Shown piece after piece: positions 6,994 through 14,218 of a stretch of DNA of 19,090 nt. The DNA is from CAYVTV01 sp964454295 (GTDB lineage: Bacteria > Bacteroidota > Bacteroidia > Bacteroidales > GCA-2748055): the NCBI GenBank assembly GCA_964454295.1, contig CAYVTV010000051.1:1-19090 (forward strand), read 5' to 3'. The notes beneath the pieces were generated by a model that saw only the letters and a program-made list of their open reading frames with translations, searched no databases and was not told the origin of the DNA. Numbering within the stretch: the stretch's first letter is position 1; every line of letters starts with the position of its first letter. Made by a program: the position numbers and the translations under genes.

Positions 6994-8442
6994 TCAGCCA
7001 ACATTTAACTGTTCACTTTTCACAACCTTTTTCATAACCACTCCCGTAGTTCCTCCACCTTTTAAAGTCAGTTCAACAGGATTGTTGGTTTTCCATGACC
7101 CGCAGGTAAAATCAGGGATATCGACAGAATCTGAGCGATTATTTACGGATACTTCACTTAAGGGGGCAATTATACTCCATGAGGCAGCATCATATACATC
7201 CTGATCCAGCGGTAATCCGTTTCTCAGGCAGTCAATCAGGCGCCAGTCCATCATAAAGTCCATACCGCCGTGTCCACCTATTTGTTTGGCTAACACACCC
7301 ACATGTTTTACTATTTCAGGAGTAAATTGTTCTTCGACAGCTTTTAATTCTATAGCATCGAGCCAGCCATGTTCTTTCGATATCCGTGCAGGCAAAGGCC
7401 ATTTCTGTGCCATGGCTTTAGTGCCGCTCAAAAGGTGAATACGGGAGTAAGGTCGCGGGCTGGTGACATCATGTTGTACCATAATTGTCTTACCTTTATA
7501 CGTGCGGACAACAGTGGTATTTATATTCCCTCTGTATTTTACATCTGCAAATTCCTTGTAGAAATCATCTTCTGCAGCCAGCTCTTTTGCCCGGGCCGCC
7601 ATCAAAAAATCGGCCGATTGCATTGCTGTAAGATACTCCATCTGATCTCCCCTGTTTATATTCAGTATCTGGCATACAGGGCCCAGCCCATGCGTGGGAT
7701 ATAAATTCCCTTCCCGCATGTTTTCTTTCAGACGCCACATATCTACATAATCATTCTTATTGAAATTTTTTTCAAGTAAATCATGAATATATGCTCCTTC
7801 ACAATGAATGATCTCACCGAAATACCCCTGGCGTGCCATATTGAGGGTTAGAAGCTCGAAAAAGTCATAGCAGCAATTTTCAAGCATCATGCAGTGTTTG
7901 CGCGTACGCTCGGAGGTTTCCACAAGCTGCCAGGCCTCATCCACAGTTATAGCGGCGGGTACTTCAACAGCCGCATGTTTGCCATGTTCCATAGCATATA
8001 CTGACATAGGAGTATGCCATGCCCATGGGGTACAAATATAAATCAGGTCTATATCCGGATTTTCGCACAGTAGTTTCCATGCATCTTCTGAACCAGTGTA
8101 GGATCTTGCAGATGGAAGCCCCTGCGATTCAAGGATCTTCTGTGCCTTCTCCACGCGATCCTCATGTTTATCGCATAATGCCACAACCTCAACACCTTCG
8201 ATATAAGTAAAGCGTTGAACTGCAGCCGGGCCGCGATTTCCGAGCCCTATAAATCCCACCCGCACTTTATCGAGTTTAGGTGCAGCATAACCGCACATAT
8301 TGAAGTGTTGGGTTAAGCGGGGTTTTGGATCCTTCTTGTTCTCTCCCTGTTTTTCAGGTGAAACACAGGAAATTATGCCTGTGCTGAGTAATCCGGCTCC
8401 AATGAAGCCGGTTTTGAGGAAATTTCTTCGGTTGGTGGGCAT
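6994..8442 (-). CDS. GH109 family alpha-N-acetylgalactosaminidase-like Tat lipoprotein
   Basis: The protein has 482 residues. The leader combines a twin-arginine motif (RRNFLK, 5-10), a hydrophobic core and a lipobox-like TGIISC ending at Cys26, suggesting Tat export followed by lipidation. The Rossmann domain has GLGNRG (66-71), and TPWAWH (138-143) parallels the SPWEWH of characterised GH109. Further GH109 hallmarks are a LENCCYD segment (about 187-193), LYPTHG (247-252, with the conserved Tyr/His pair), NINRGD, the HDVTSPRPYSR segment, GGHGGMDF, and the DVYDAASWS...PLSE ending. GH109 enzymes cleave terminal alpha-linked N-acetylgalactosamine by an NAD+-dependent oxidation-elimination mechanism and keep the cofactor bound. 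These family motifs separate it from the generic Gfo/Idh/MocA protein at 1512-2942. It stands alone between repeat-rich intergenic DNA and the wreckage island. The exact glycosidic specificity within GH109 is not certain. Confidence 0.85.
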   Translation of the reverse strand: MPTNRRNFLKTGFIGAGLLSTGIISCVSPEKQGENKKDPKPRLTQHFNMCGYAAPKLDKVRVGFIGLGNRGPAAVQRFTYIEGVEVVALCDKHEDRVEKAQKILESQGLPSARSYTGSEDAWKLLCENPDIDLIYICTPWAWHTPMSVYAMEHGKHAAVEVPAAITVDEAWQLVETSERTRKHCMMLENCCYDFFELLTLNMARQGYFGEIIHCEGAYIHDLLEKNFNKNDYVDMWRLKENMREGNLYPTHGLGPVCQILNINRGDQMEYLTAMQSADFLMAARAKELAAEDDFYKEFADVKYRGNINTTVVRTYKGKTIMVQHDVTSPRPYSRIHLLSGTKAMAQKWPLPARISKEHGWLDAIELKAVEEQFTPEIVKHVGVLAKQIGGHGGMDFMMDWRLIDCLRNGLPLDQDVYDAASWSIIAPLSEVSVNNRSDSVDIPDFTCGSWKTNNPVELTLKGGGTTGVVMKKVVKSEQLNVG

Positions 8443-8522
8443 GGGTGGGGATTTATTAAAATTCTAACTATAATGAATCACTTATTATTTTATTCATATA
8501 AATTCTTGATCTATGATATTTT

Positions 8523-8530
8523 CAAATTTA
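8523..8530 (-). promoter_or_regulatory. Candidate Bacteroidota -7 element for the GH109 gene
   Basis: On the minus strand this octamer reads TAAATTTG, matching the Bacteroidota housekeeping -7 consensus TAnnTTTG. It lies about 80 nt before the GH109 start codon (8442). A clear TTTG -33 element is not visible at the right spacing, and such octamers are common by chance in AT-rich DNA, so confidence is low. Confidence 0.35.
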
Positions 8531-8622
8531 GCAGAAAATTTTTAGAAGTAAACGACTTTGGTTATGCAAAATTTAAGAAAAGTGTCCGGCCGGCCAGGCT
8601 CTAATTTGTAGCAGGCACTCCT

Positions 8623-8647
8623 CCAGGCATATCACAAAGCTGCCTGG
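8623..8647. other. Stem-loop just beyond the DUF4143 remnant stop
   Basis: CCAGGCA (8623-8629) and TGCCTGG (8641-8647) are perfect reverse complements around an 11-nt loop, 6 nt past the stop codon at 8654-8656 in the minus direction. No T-run follows. A second GCCAGGC copy at 8593-8599 and the palindrome GGCCGGCC (8588-8595) lie nearby. It may be the old terminator of the decayed ATPase gene. Confidence 0.3.
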
Positions 8648-8653
8648 CTGATT

Positions 8654-9082
8654 TTATAAATTTAGCAGCCATTTCCATACGGGGATAGCTTCAATCTTTT
8701 TGCCACTCATCTCCAACATCCGTTCGGTGTCGCGTGTGATGATTAACAAATAACGACACTCCAATACTTCTGCAATTTTCAGTAATGCCTTCACTTCCCT
8801 GTCAAAAGTGCCGGCGCGGTTGTCAGGATCATAACAAACCTGAATAGCCGTAGTAGCGGCATCAGGCACATAGAAATCGAATTCAATTCCCTTTTTATAA
8901 AAATAGACAGCATGATTGCGTCCGTATTTACGCAACAGATTAATGACTACCATATTTTCAAGCAAAGAAGTATTCCCATCCAACAGGAAAAGGTTCAACA
9001 GGCCGTTATCGGTGAAATAATATTTAGGAACAGTTACTTTATCAACCAGGTTGCCATAGCATAAAACTACCCGGAAGAGTAA
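8654..9082 (-). pseudogene. C-terminal remnant of a DUF4143 AAA-type ATP-binding protein
   Basis: The open frame runs from just after an in-frame stop at 9083-9085 to the TAA at 8654. Recognisable sequence starts near NLVDKVTVPKYYFTDNGLLN and continues through SLLENMVVINLLRKYG, VYFYKKGIEFDFYVP, AIQVCYD, REVKALLKIAEVLECRYLLIITRD and a final IPVWKWLL. This is the typical C-terminal DUF4143 nuclease-like domain of Bacteroidota ATP-binding proteins, with E-x-D-F-Y and A-I-Q-V-x-Y matching the family's conserved positions. The AAA domain with Walker A/B motifs, roughly the first 250-270 residues, is missing. Its place is taken by a fragment of an unrelated GH99-like gene (9083-9269). A TTG at 8998 could start a 114-residue peptide, but it would begin inside the domain. 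The gene is broken and presumably non-functional. Confidence 0.8.
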
Positions 9083-9269
9083 TTATTTACGGTGAACCCG
9101 GAATACTTTGCTGAGGTTCTTCGCCAGGAATAATCCCTTGTCATACCAGTACCAGTCGTAAACGAATACATTGATACCATGATCAACAGCCACGTCTATC
9201 CATTTCTCAACCACTTGCGAGTCATTGCCTATCTCATGCCCCCATAATGGTAAACGCAGTTGATAACAA
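9083..9269 (-). pseudogene. Remnant of a second GH99-like (WbsX-type) gene
   Basis: Read on the minus strand from about 9269, the frame gives YQLRLPLWGHE, then DSQVVEKWIDVAVDHGIN and VFVYDWYWYD, before drifting into unrelated residues and a TAA at 9083-9085. It aligns with residues 85-131 of the intact GH99-like protein encoded at 10858-12087, with almost identical residues over the core. The DNA of the two copies differs at roughly a fifth of positions by eye, so this is an old paralog rather than a recent copy. Neither the N-terminal leader nor the C-terminal NAWNEW region is present. It abuts the DUF4143 remnant in the same orientation, marking a deletion or rearrangement breakpoint near 9065-9085. 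Confidence 0.8.
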
Positions 9270-9428
9270 GCACATAGGTATTGAAGTTATGGGGCATAGT
9301 AAGAAGAAGTTAAATGATATGGACAAGCACACAAAATTTAGTAACTTGCAAAACAAAAAAAAATTATGAGAACTAATGATATTATAAAAGAAATTTGTGG
9401 GTCGCCAAGGGTGGTATTTCTATTGTAA
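9265..9428 (+). other. Two short overlapping reading frames, unrecognised remnants
   Basis: A + strand frame open through 9265-9369 encodes the C-terminal-looking peptide IGIEVMGHSKKKLNDMDKH... and ends with TGA at 9367-9369. That stop overlaps an ATG at 9366 in the ATGA arrangement typical of coupled genes. The second frame (MRTNDIIKEI, then poorly structured residues) stops at 9426-9428. I do not recognise either peptide. The overlap suggests the tail of one gene and the head of the next in a decayed operon, but both are short enough to be chance. The remaining 9429-9510 stretch shows nothing I can name. Confidence 0.25.
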
Positions 9429-9517
9429 TTTCTGCCCCGCTTGATAAAGACTCGCTTCGAAAACCGCCATGACTCATATGCCCACCGTTAGGGCAAACTG
9501 GAGCTACATTACAAATA

Positions 9518-9587
9518 GATAATTTATAGATAAAAAATAGATAATTCGATATTTTAACTTATCTTTGAATGGATAATTTATAGATAA
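9518..9587 (+). promoter_or_regulatory. Direct repeats flanking the fic promoter, possible operators
   Basis: The 16-mer GATAATTTATAGATAA occurs perfectly twice, at 9518-9533 and 9572-9587, with start positions 54 bp apart. A partial copy, ATAGATAATT, lies at 9537-9546. The second copy ends three bases before the fic start codon and the first lies upstream of the candidate -7 element, so a protein bound to both would bracket the promoter. Autoregulation by the Fic protein, whose C-terminal part looks like a winged helix, is an inference. Confidence 0.45.
9560..9567 (+). promoter_or_regulatory. Candidate -7 promoter element of fic
   Basis: TATCTTTG fits the Bacteroidota -7 consensus TAnnTTTG and is 23 bp upstream of the fic ATG (9591), giving a very short leader. 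A matching TTTG -33 element is not evident 19-23 bp upstream. Its position between the two direct repeats supports the assignment. Confidence 0.5.
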
Positions 9588-9590
9588 TCA

Positions 9591-10661
9591 ATGGATAAAT
9601 TTCAAAATAAACTAAACTTTGATTTTAAGACAAATCAGCAAATTATAAAACTGATAAGTTACATTGATTCATTCAAAGGCAAATGGAATATAGTTGAGCA
9701 AAAAGAGAATATTTACCTAAAAGAACTTCGCAAGATTGCAACTATTGAATCGATTGGCTCCTCAACCAGGATTGAAGGTGCTCAATTAACTAATGAGGAA
9801 ATTAAAGAACTCCTTGACAATGTGGAAATAACTAAATTAAAAACACGAGACCAACAAGAGGTAGTTGGTTATTACGATGTTCTTGAGATGATCTATGAAA
9901 GTTTTCCTGATATTTCAATTTCAAAAAACTATATTCGGCAATTGCATCAACGATTGTTGAAATACAGTACCAAAGATGACAGGCATCGCGGAAATTATAA
10001 AAATCTCTCGAACAAAGTTGTTGCAAATTATCCTGATGGCACTCAAAAAATAATTTTCAATACAACTGAACCACATCTGATTGAGAATGAAATGACTGAT
10101 TTGATTGATTGGACAAATGAACAATTAAAAATAAATGAGATTCATCCATTAGTAATTATTGCATTATTTATTTACGAATTCCTTTCAATTCATCCCTTTC
10201 AAGATGGCAACGGAAGATTATCAAGATTATTGACAAATTTACTATTGCTCAAAAACAATTATCAATTTGTTCAATATGTTTCATTTGAAAATCTGATTGA
10301 ACAAAAGAAAAAATCATATTATGAGGCATTAATGGATGGGCAAAAAGATAGATATACTGATACTGAGCGAATAAATAACTGGATTATATTTTTTCTGTCT
10401 TCATTAGAGACTCTGATACAAAGACTTGAACAAAAATATGATGTATTTAAATCAAAAGGGGGATATCTAAACGATAGACAAAAAAGGATTAAAGTCTTTA
10501 TTGAAAAGGAACAACCAATTAAATTGAATGATTTATTTAAAGTTTTTACAGACATTACGATACATACGTTAAAAAAGGATTTGCAATATTTAAAGAACGA
10601 GCAGATAATTGATTCTATAGGTAAAAATCGAGGAACAATTTATATGATAAAGGATAAATAA
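9591..10661 (+). CDS. Fic family protein (class II, self-inhibited AMP transferase type)
   Basis: The protein has 356 residues with a perfect Fic core HPFQDGNGR at 201-209 (catalytic His201), used by Fic enzymes to transfer AMP or another nucleotide-derived group to a hydroxyl of a target protein. An N-terminal helix carries SSTRIEG (57-63), matching the class II inhibitory motif [S/T]xxxE[G/N], with Glu62 expected to block ATP placement until relieved. The order is an N-terminal Fic_N-like region (about 1-90), the Fic domain (about 110-240), then a helical region and a C-terminal winged-helix-like segment (about 290-350). The last resembles the HTH found in standalone bacterial Fic proteins. 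It is cytoplasmic. It is the only intact gene in the 8.45-10.86 kb wreckage island, is visibly more AT-rich than its neighbours and lies opposite to them, suggesting acquisition by transfer. The start at 9591 overlaps the end of an operator-like repeat region. The target is unknown. Confidence 0.92.
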   Translation: MDKFQNKLNFDFKTNQQIIKLISYIDSFKGKWNIVEQKENIYLKELRKIATIESIGSSTRIEGAQLTNEEIKELLDNVEITKLKTRDQQEVVGYYDVLEMIYESFPDISISKNYIRQLHQRLLKYSTKDDRHRGNYKNLSNKVVANYPDGTQKIIFNTTEPHLIENEMTDLIDWTNEQLKINEIHPLVIIALFIYEFLSIHPFQDGNGRLSRLLTNLLLLKNNYQFVQYVSFENLIEQKKKSYYEALMDGQKDRYTDTERINNWIIFFLSSLETLIQRLEQKYDVFKSKGGYLNDRQKRIKVFIEKEQPIKLNDLFKVFTDITIHTLKKDLQYLKNEQIIDSIGKNRGTIYMIKDK

Positions 10662-10735
10662 GTACTCCACAATGGATAGAAACCAGAACCGCAAGTATTG
10701 AGCCAACTATTAGGTAACAACAAAACTCCTCGCCG

Positions 10736-10854
10736 ATGAAGAAAGCAGTTAACGAACTCTATGCTGATTATAGTTCTATGCTGATTATAGTAATGATAAG
10801 GAGCTAACGGAATTTACATATATTGACTTTGAAGATTTCTATGAAACAAGGTGA
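10736..10854 (+). pseudogene. Broken antitoxin gene preceding a MazF/PemK remnant
   Basis: From the ATG at 10736 the frame reads MKKAVNELYADYS, then runs into a 17-bp tandem duplication and stops at 10805-10807. Removing one duplicate unit restores a continuous frame ending NDKELTEFTYIDFEDFYETR with TGA at 10852-10854. The restored pattern (D-Y-x-x-D-x-E-L-T-x-F-T-x-[LI]-D-x-E-D-F-Y-E) is one I associate with short antitoxins encoded directly upstream of PemK/MazF-family toxins. The overlapping toxin start (10841) supports this. The true N terminus may be longer, since TAA at 10715 closes the frame just upstream and the alternative-frame LLADE before the ATG hints at another shift. The family call is from memory of sequence patterns. 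Confidence 0.55.
10758..10791 (+). repeat. Perfect 17-bp tandem duplication
   Basis: TCTATGCTGATTATAGT occurs at 10758-10774 and again, identically, at 10775-10791. Since 17 is not a multiple of three it shifts the reading frame of the antitoxin remnant. The two units are identical, so the duplication is recent or it is a reversible slippage event. Confidence 0.9.
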
Positions 10855-10861
10855 AGTTTAC
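10841..10861 (+). pseudogene. Start of a MazF/PemK-type toxin gene, truncated after seven codons
   Basis: ATGAAACAAGGTGAAGTTTAC encodes MKQGEVY, the characteristic opening of MazF/PemK-family endoribonucleases (M-K-x-G-E-[IV]-[WY]). It overlaps the last 14 bases of the antitoxin frame, the usual operon arrangement. After this the + strand is simply the complement of the GH99-like gene's 3' end, so the toxin body is gone. Seven residues alone would be weak evidence; the position after the antitoxin pattern is what supports the call. Confidence 0.5.
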
Positions 10862-12087
10862 GGACAGTTGTCCATTTCCCCTTCCATCACCTTTTTAACC
10901 GCCTCCAGATAGTCAAACCCGTTCAACATATCAGGCAGAAGATAACTGCCTTCCACCCATTCATTCCAGGCGTTGATAGTGATCAGTTTTGGCTGTTCAG
11001 GATGGCTGTCAGCATACTCTTTTGCTTTTTGAAGCAAGGCTGCAAAACTTTCAGGTGTATTATGATAGTGCACCACATCTTTGATACCTTTGGCCGGAAA
11101 CCGCGGAGTATCGTCCCAGCCTATGGAAACACAAGGGAATAGCGGCACATCTATGATCGAATCCATCTGTGCCCTGATCTTTATTGAATTGGAGCCATAA
11201 ACCAGGTAATCTTCACTGAAACCTCCCATATTGTACATTGCCACACTATTGAATCCCATTTCTCTGACTCGTTCTGAAAACCTTGTGGCCGCTTCTTCCG
11301 ACATAATGGAACCCCCACCCTGATTCCACTGGATATGCAAACCCGGAAACCCTGCTTTTTTCACTTCCTCCCTGAAATAATCCAGTGCTTTGCGGGTTTC
11401 CTCCAAACTCCCGTCAAAACTTTCCAGTAATTTACCCACGCTAAAGATTGAAAACACAGGCATACCATCAATTTTAAAATAGTTAGGCTGATTAAAATAT
11501 TGCTTTATTACCCTGTCAACAATAATTTTAAAGTTATCTAAGTCCACTGCCCCATTCCATAGTAAGGATGTATCGTCTGTAAACTTATGAACGTTCCAGT
11601 AATTTCTTCTCACATCGTGGTTAGCCCACATGATATAAAACTGCATCTTTGAATTGTTTTTTGCTTTCAGGAAACCGTCATTAAGGGCGCTTTCCAGGAA
11701 AGGTCCCCCGTCATACCAGTACCAATCGTAAATAAACACATTTATACCATGGTCAACGGCTACGTCAATCCATTTTTCCACTACCTGCGGGTCGTTGTCC
11801 ATCTCATACCCCCACAACGGCAGACGTGGCTGATAATGTCCTTCAAAACGGGGATTTCCTTTATTAATGACTTCCCACTCGCCTGTGCCTTTGGGCCATA
11901 ACATATCCCCAAAGCGCTCATCGTGATGACACGAGGGCCATACATAAGCGGCTATGGTATACTCTTTATTTTTTACTGATTTTTCCTTAGATGGTTGTGA
12001 TTGTTCTCCGCAACTAATAAATAATAAACAGGCTGAATATAGTATTGGGAGAATAAAAGGGTTTGATGGTTTTAGGGTGGGAGTCAT
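10858..12087 (-). CDS. GH99-like (WbsX-type) lipoprotein, putative glycoside hydrolase
   Basis: The protein has 409 residues with a lipoprotein leader: hydrophobic 11-22 and lipobox LFISC with Cys26. The TIM-barrel core begins YTIAAYVWPS (43-52) and contains YQPRLPLWGYE (85-95), VDHGINVFIYDWYWYDGGPFL (111-131), YIMWANHD, and the hallmark NAWNEWVEGSYLLPD (372-386). These features define the GH99-like/WbsX group. True GH99 enzymes are endo-alpha-mannosidases, which suits the GH38 alpha-mannosidase in the same block; activity in the WbsX-like branch is less well established. It is the last gene of the right-hand minus-strand block. A diverged fragment of a paralog lies at 9083-9269. The TAA stop (10858-10860) falls inside the truncated toxin remnant, so the breakpoint may have trimmed or replaced the last residues. 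The 263 bp upstream (12088-12350) are AT-rich with no feature I can support. Confidence 0.85.
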   Translation of the reverse strand: MTPTLKPSNPFILPILYSACLLFISCGEQSQPSKEKSVKNKEYTIAAYVWPSCHHDERFGDMLWPKGTGEWEVINKGNPRFEGHYQPRLPLWGYEMDNDPQVVEKWIDVAVDHGINVFIYDWYWYDGGPFLESALNDGFLKAKNNSKMQFYIMWANHDVRRNYWNVHKFTDDTSLLWNGAVDLDNFKIIVDRVIKQYFNQPNYFKIDGMPVFSIFSVGKLLESFDGSLEETRKALDYFREEVKKAGFPGLHIQWNQGGGSIMSEEAATRFSERVREMGFNSVAMYNMGGFSEDYLVYGSNSIKIRAQMDSIIDVPLFPCVSIGWDDTPRFPAKGIKDVVHYHNTPESFAALLQKAKEYADSHPEQPKLITINAWNEWVEGSYLLPDMLNGFDYLEAVKKVMEGEMDNCP

Positions 12088-12350
12088 GGTAGTTTCGATT
12101 TTTTATCATTTTTTCGGAATGTTGACTTGGTTTGTGGCTTTCATCATCTTGCTCCTTTCTTTTTCGATAGTGTATTATAATTATAAAGATAGATGTAAAA
12201 GTAATATAATAGATACTATCCGGTTAAATAAATTAGATTACCTCAATCGGATTTAGTAATAAAAACGAATAATAATCCCCTGGAAGGTTTAATATTTTTA
12301 ACTAATGATGAGAAGAGAAAAGAATTTATTTTATATCATCTTGATTTTAA

Positions 12351-14117
12351 TTATTTAATTCTCTCGACATATGTGTAATAAGCGCTACAAACAGGCTGTA
12401 AATTTTTATCCAGAAACCATGTTTCCAGCTTATTAATGCCTTCCGGAAGATGAACTGGAGTAAAAATCACATTTGTCTGTTCAGGTGAGATTTGAATTAT
12501 TTTATCATAATCTCCAATCTTTAATCTTGCATATGCAATGGGAATTGCCCCCCGGTTATTTCCATTACGATCTTTCATTGGAGCCGTAAGGGGTAATCCT
12601 GAATCGGGATGCCATCTGGAAAGAGTAAAATCATAACTGCCTGGTTTATCTATGATTACATCCCAGTAACCTATTCTGTCACCAGCGAAAAGGTTACCGT
12701 TATTGTCAGCGTAGGAACCCTTCCAGTCGGAAGAATAGAGCAGCATAGGATTCTGTTTTTCAGACCCAAGATGAATGTAACGCTCCTTCTGATAATCAGG
12801 CATAGTTCTTTCCAGCCATTCCTCATAAAACTCCTGAAGCTTATGCACCACTTGAGGATGTTGATCTGCTATATTGTTTTTTTGTCCCGGATCACCAGTG
12901 AGATCATACAATTCCTTATTTTTTACCAGTCTCCATTTTTTCCACATCACCGCTTTATCTTCATCCGGCCGGTATGGATTTTCATACTGAACTACCAGTA
13001 TTCTGTCATCCAGTGTTTCATTATTTCCCATAAACAAGGATGCCAGGGATGAACCGTCAAAATTTGAGTTTTCAGGTATCTTTAAATCACACCAGTCAAT
13101 AAGTGTAGGTAATATATCCTGTACCTGAGTGAGTAGATCAATATCCCTTGGTTTTCCGAGGTTTCCTCCCGGCCAGCGAACAAACAAAGGAACACGATGT
13201 CCGCCTTCGTAGGGTTCTGTTTTGTGACCGCGCATATTTGCGTTAAAAATTTCATGTCCACGAACAGTTCCATTATCTGTCATAAAAATAAGGATAGTAT
13301 TCTCAGCCAGTCCTGTTTCGTCAAGCACATCCAAAAGTCTTCCCATATTTTCATCAATATTGGCTATCTGTCCGTAAAATTTAGCAACTTGTTCTCTGAT
13401 GCCCTGTTCCAGGTAAGGATTTGAATATTTGTCATCACATAAATGTGGTCCGTGAGGGCAGTTGGTAGCCAGGTAAATAAAAAAAGGAGTACCGTTATTA
13501 TCATGTTTACGAATATAGTCTATCGAAAGATCGAACCATACATCTGTGCAGTATCCCTCATATTTCCGGGGCATGTTATTTCTCCAGTATGTATCGTTCC
13601 AGTAAGTATTACCCCAGTGGTCGGCAATAGAACCAATTCCCCATGCTCCGTGATGAACAGTTACTTCGAATCCCCTGTCCTGCGGGCGGTGAGGATAGGA
13701 GTCACCCAAATGCCATTTCCCGAAATGTGCAGTTTTGTACCCCGAAGCTTTGAAAATATCGGCCATGGTTGGAACTTCTTCCCTGATCATAGACCGTCCC
13801 ATACAAACCATAGTAGCTCCGTTATCAAAAGCATCCCTGCCGGTAAGCAGTTGTCCGCGCGTAGGAGTACACATAGGAGCGGAATGAAAATCAGTGAAAC
13901 GTACACTCCGGGCATACAGTTTATCCAGCATTGGGGTTTCTAACACCAGATTCCCATGTGCAGAGATATCCCCGTAACCCTGGTCATCGGTTAACACTAT
14001 AATAACGTTGGGCCGGGTTTCTGTCTTTTTTTCTCCCTGATTGCAGGATGTTACCGACAGAAACGCACTGGCACAGGCCACATATCCAAATCGTACAGAA
14101 GTTAAATCAATTTTCAC
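12351..14117 (-). CDS. Lipoprotein type I sulfatase (formylglycine family)
   Basis: The protein has 588 residues. The leader ends with the lipobox SVTSC (Cys25), placing it on a cell envelope membrane. The alkaline-phosphatase-like core has NVIIVLTDDQGYGD (37-50), where the Asp pair binds calcium. It also has the sulfatase signature C-T-P-T-R (83-87), in which Cys83 would be converted to formylglycine, G-K-W-H-L-G (133-138), and MTDNG. The Cys-type signature implies dependence on a maturase (anSME in anaerobes), not encoded here. The C-terminal region after about residue 450 (SDWKGSYADNNGNL..., GYWDVIIDKPGSYDFTLSRW) looks like an added beta-sandwich domain frequent in arylsulfatase A-type proteins of Bacteroidota. 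It is placed between the GH116-like and GH99-like genes on the same strand with 101- and 263-bp gaps. It probably removes sulfate from the glycan attacked by its neighbours. Confidence 0.92.
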   Translation of the reverse strand: MKIDLTSVRFGYVACASAFLSVTSCNQGEKKTETRPNVIIVLTDDQGYGDISAHGNLVLETPMLDKLYARSVRFTDFHSAPMCTPTRGQLLTGRDAFDNGATMVCMGRSMIREEVPTMADIFKASGYKTAHFGKWHLGDSYPHRPQDRGFEVTVHHGAWGIGSIADHWGNTYWNDTYWRNNMPRKYEGYCTDVWFDLSIDYIRKHDNNGTPFFIYLATNCPHGPHLCDDKYSNPYLEQGIREQVAKFYGQIANIDENMGRLLDVLDETGLAENTILIFMTDNGTVRGHEIFNANMRGHKTEPYEGGHRVPLFVRWPGGNLGKPRDIDLLTQVQDILPTLIDWCDLKIPENSNFDGSSLASLFMGNNETLDDRILVVQYENPYRPDEDKAVMWKKWRLVKNKELYDLTGDPGQKNNIADQHPQVVHKLQEFYEEWLERTMPDYQKERYIHLGSEKQNPMLLYSSDWKGSYADNNGNLFAGDRIGYWDVIIDKPGSYDFTLSRWHPDSGLPLTAPMKDRNGNNRGAIPIAYARLKIGDYDKIIQISPEQTNVIFTPVHLPEGINKLETWFLDKNLQPVCSAYYTYVERIK

Positions 14118-14218
14118 GCTGGTTTGTATTCAATATCACAACACTTCACATTTTTTATTGTACACTGAAAAGAGTTCCGAAACCAGTCGGTTGAACTGAA
14201 TTTCATTGTGTATTTCTT

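Noticed and set aside
6893..7204. + strand frame starting in the inverted repeat and running into GH109
   Set aside because: It overlaps the repeat and is then antisense to the conserved GH109 C terminus; the product has no recognisable pattern.
8588..8595. GGCCGGCC palindrome as a functional site
   Set aside because: A single 8-bp palindrome with no associated structure or partner copies supports no specific role.
8998..8998. TTG start for a 114-residue intact gene at 8654-8998
   Set aside because: Recognisable DUF4143 sequence continues upstream of this codon to about 9055, so the frame is a truncated gene, not a complete small one.
9541..9590. CRISPR-like short repeats upstream of fic
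   Set aside because: There are only two full copies plus a partial, without regular spacers or cas genes; operator-like direct repeats fit better.
11954..12256. + strand frame of 100 codons, with a shorter 56-codon version from 12085 that looks like a one-pass membrane peptide
   Set aside because: Most of it is antisense to the GH99-like lipoprotein leader, where reverse-strand frames of hydrophobic codons arise easily. There is no promoter or recognised homology.
12609..13943. Long + strand frames opposite the sulfatase
   Set aside because: They are antisense shadows of a gene whose motifs are fully conserved on the minus strand; none shows domain-like features.
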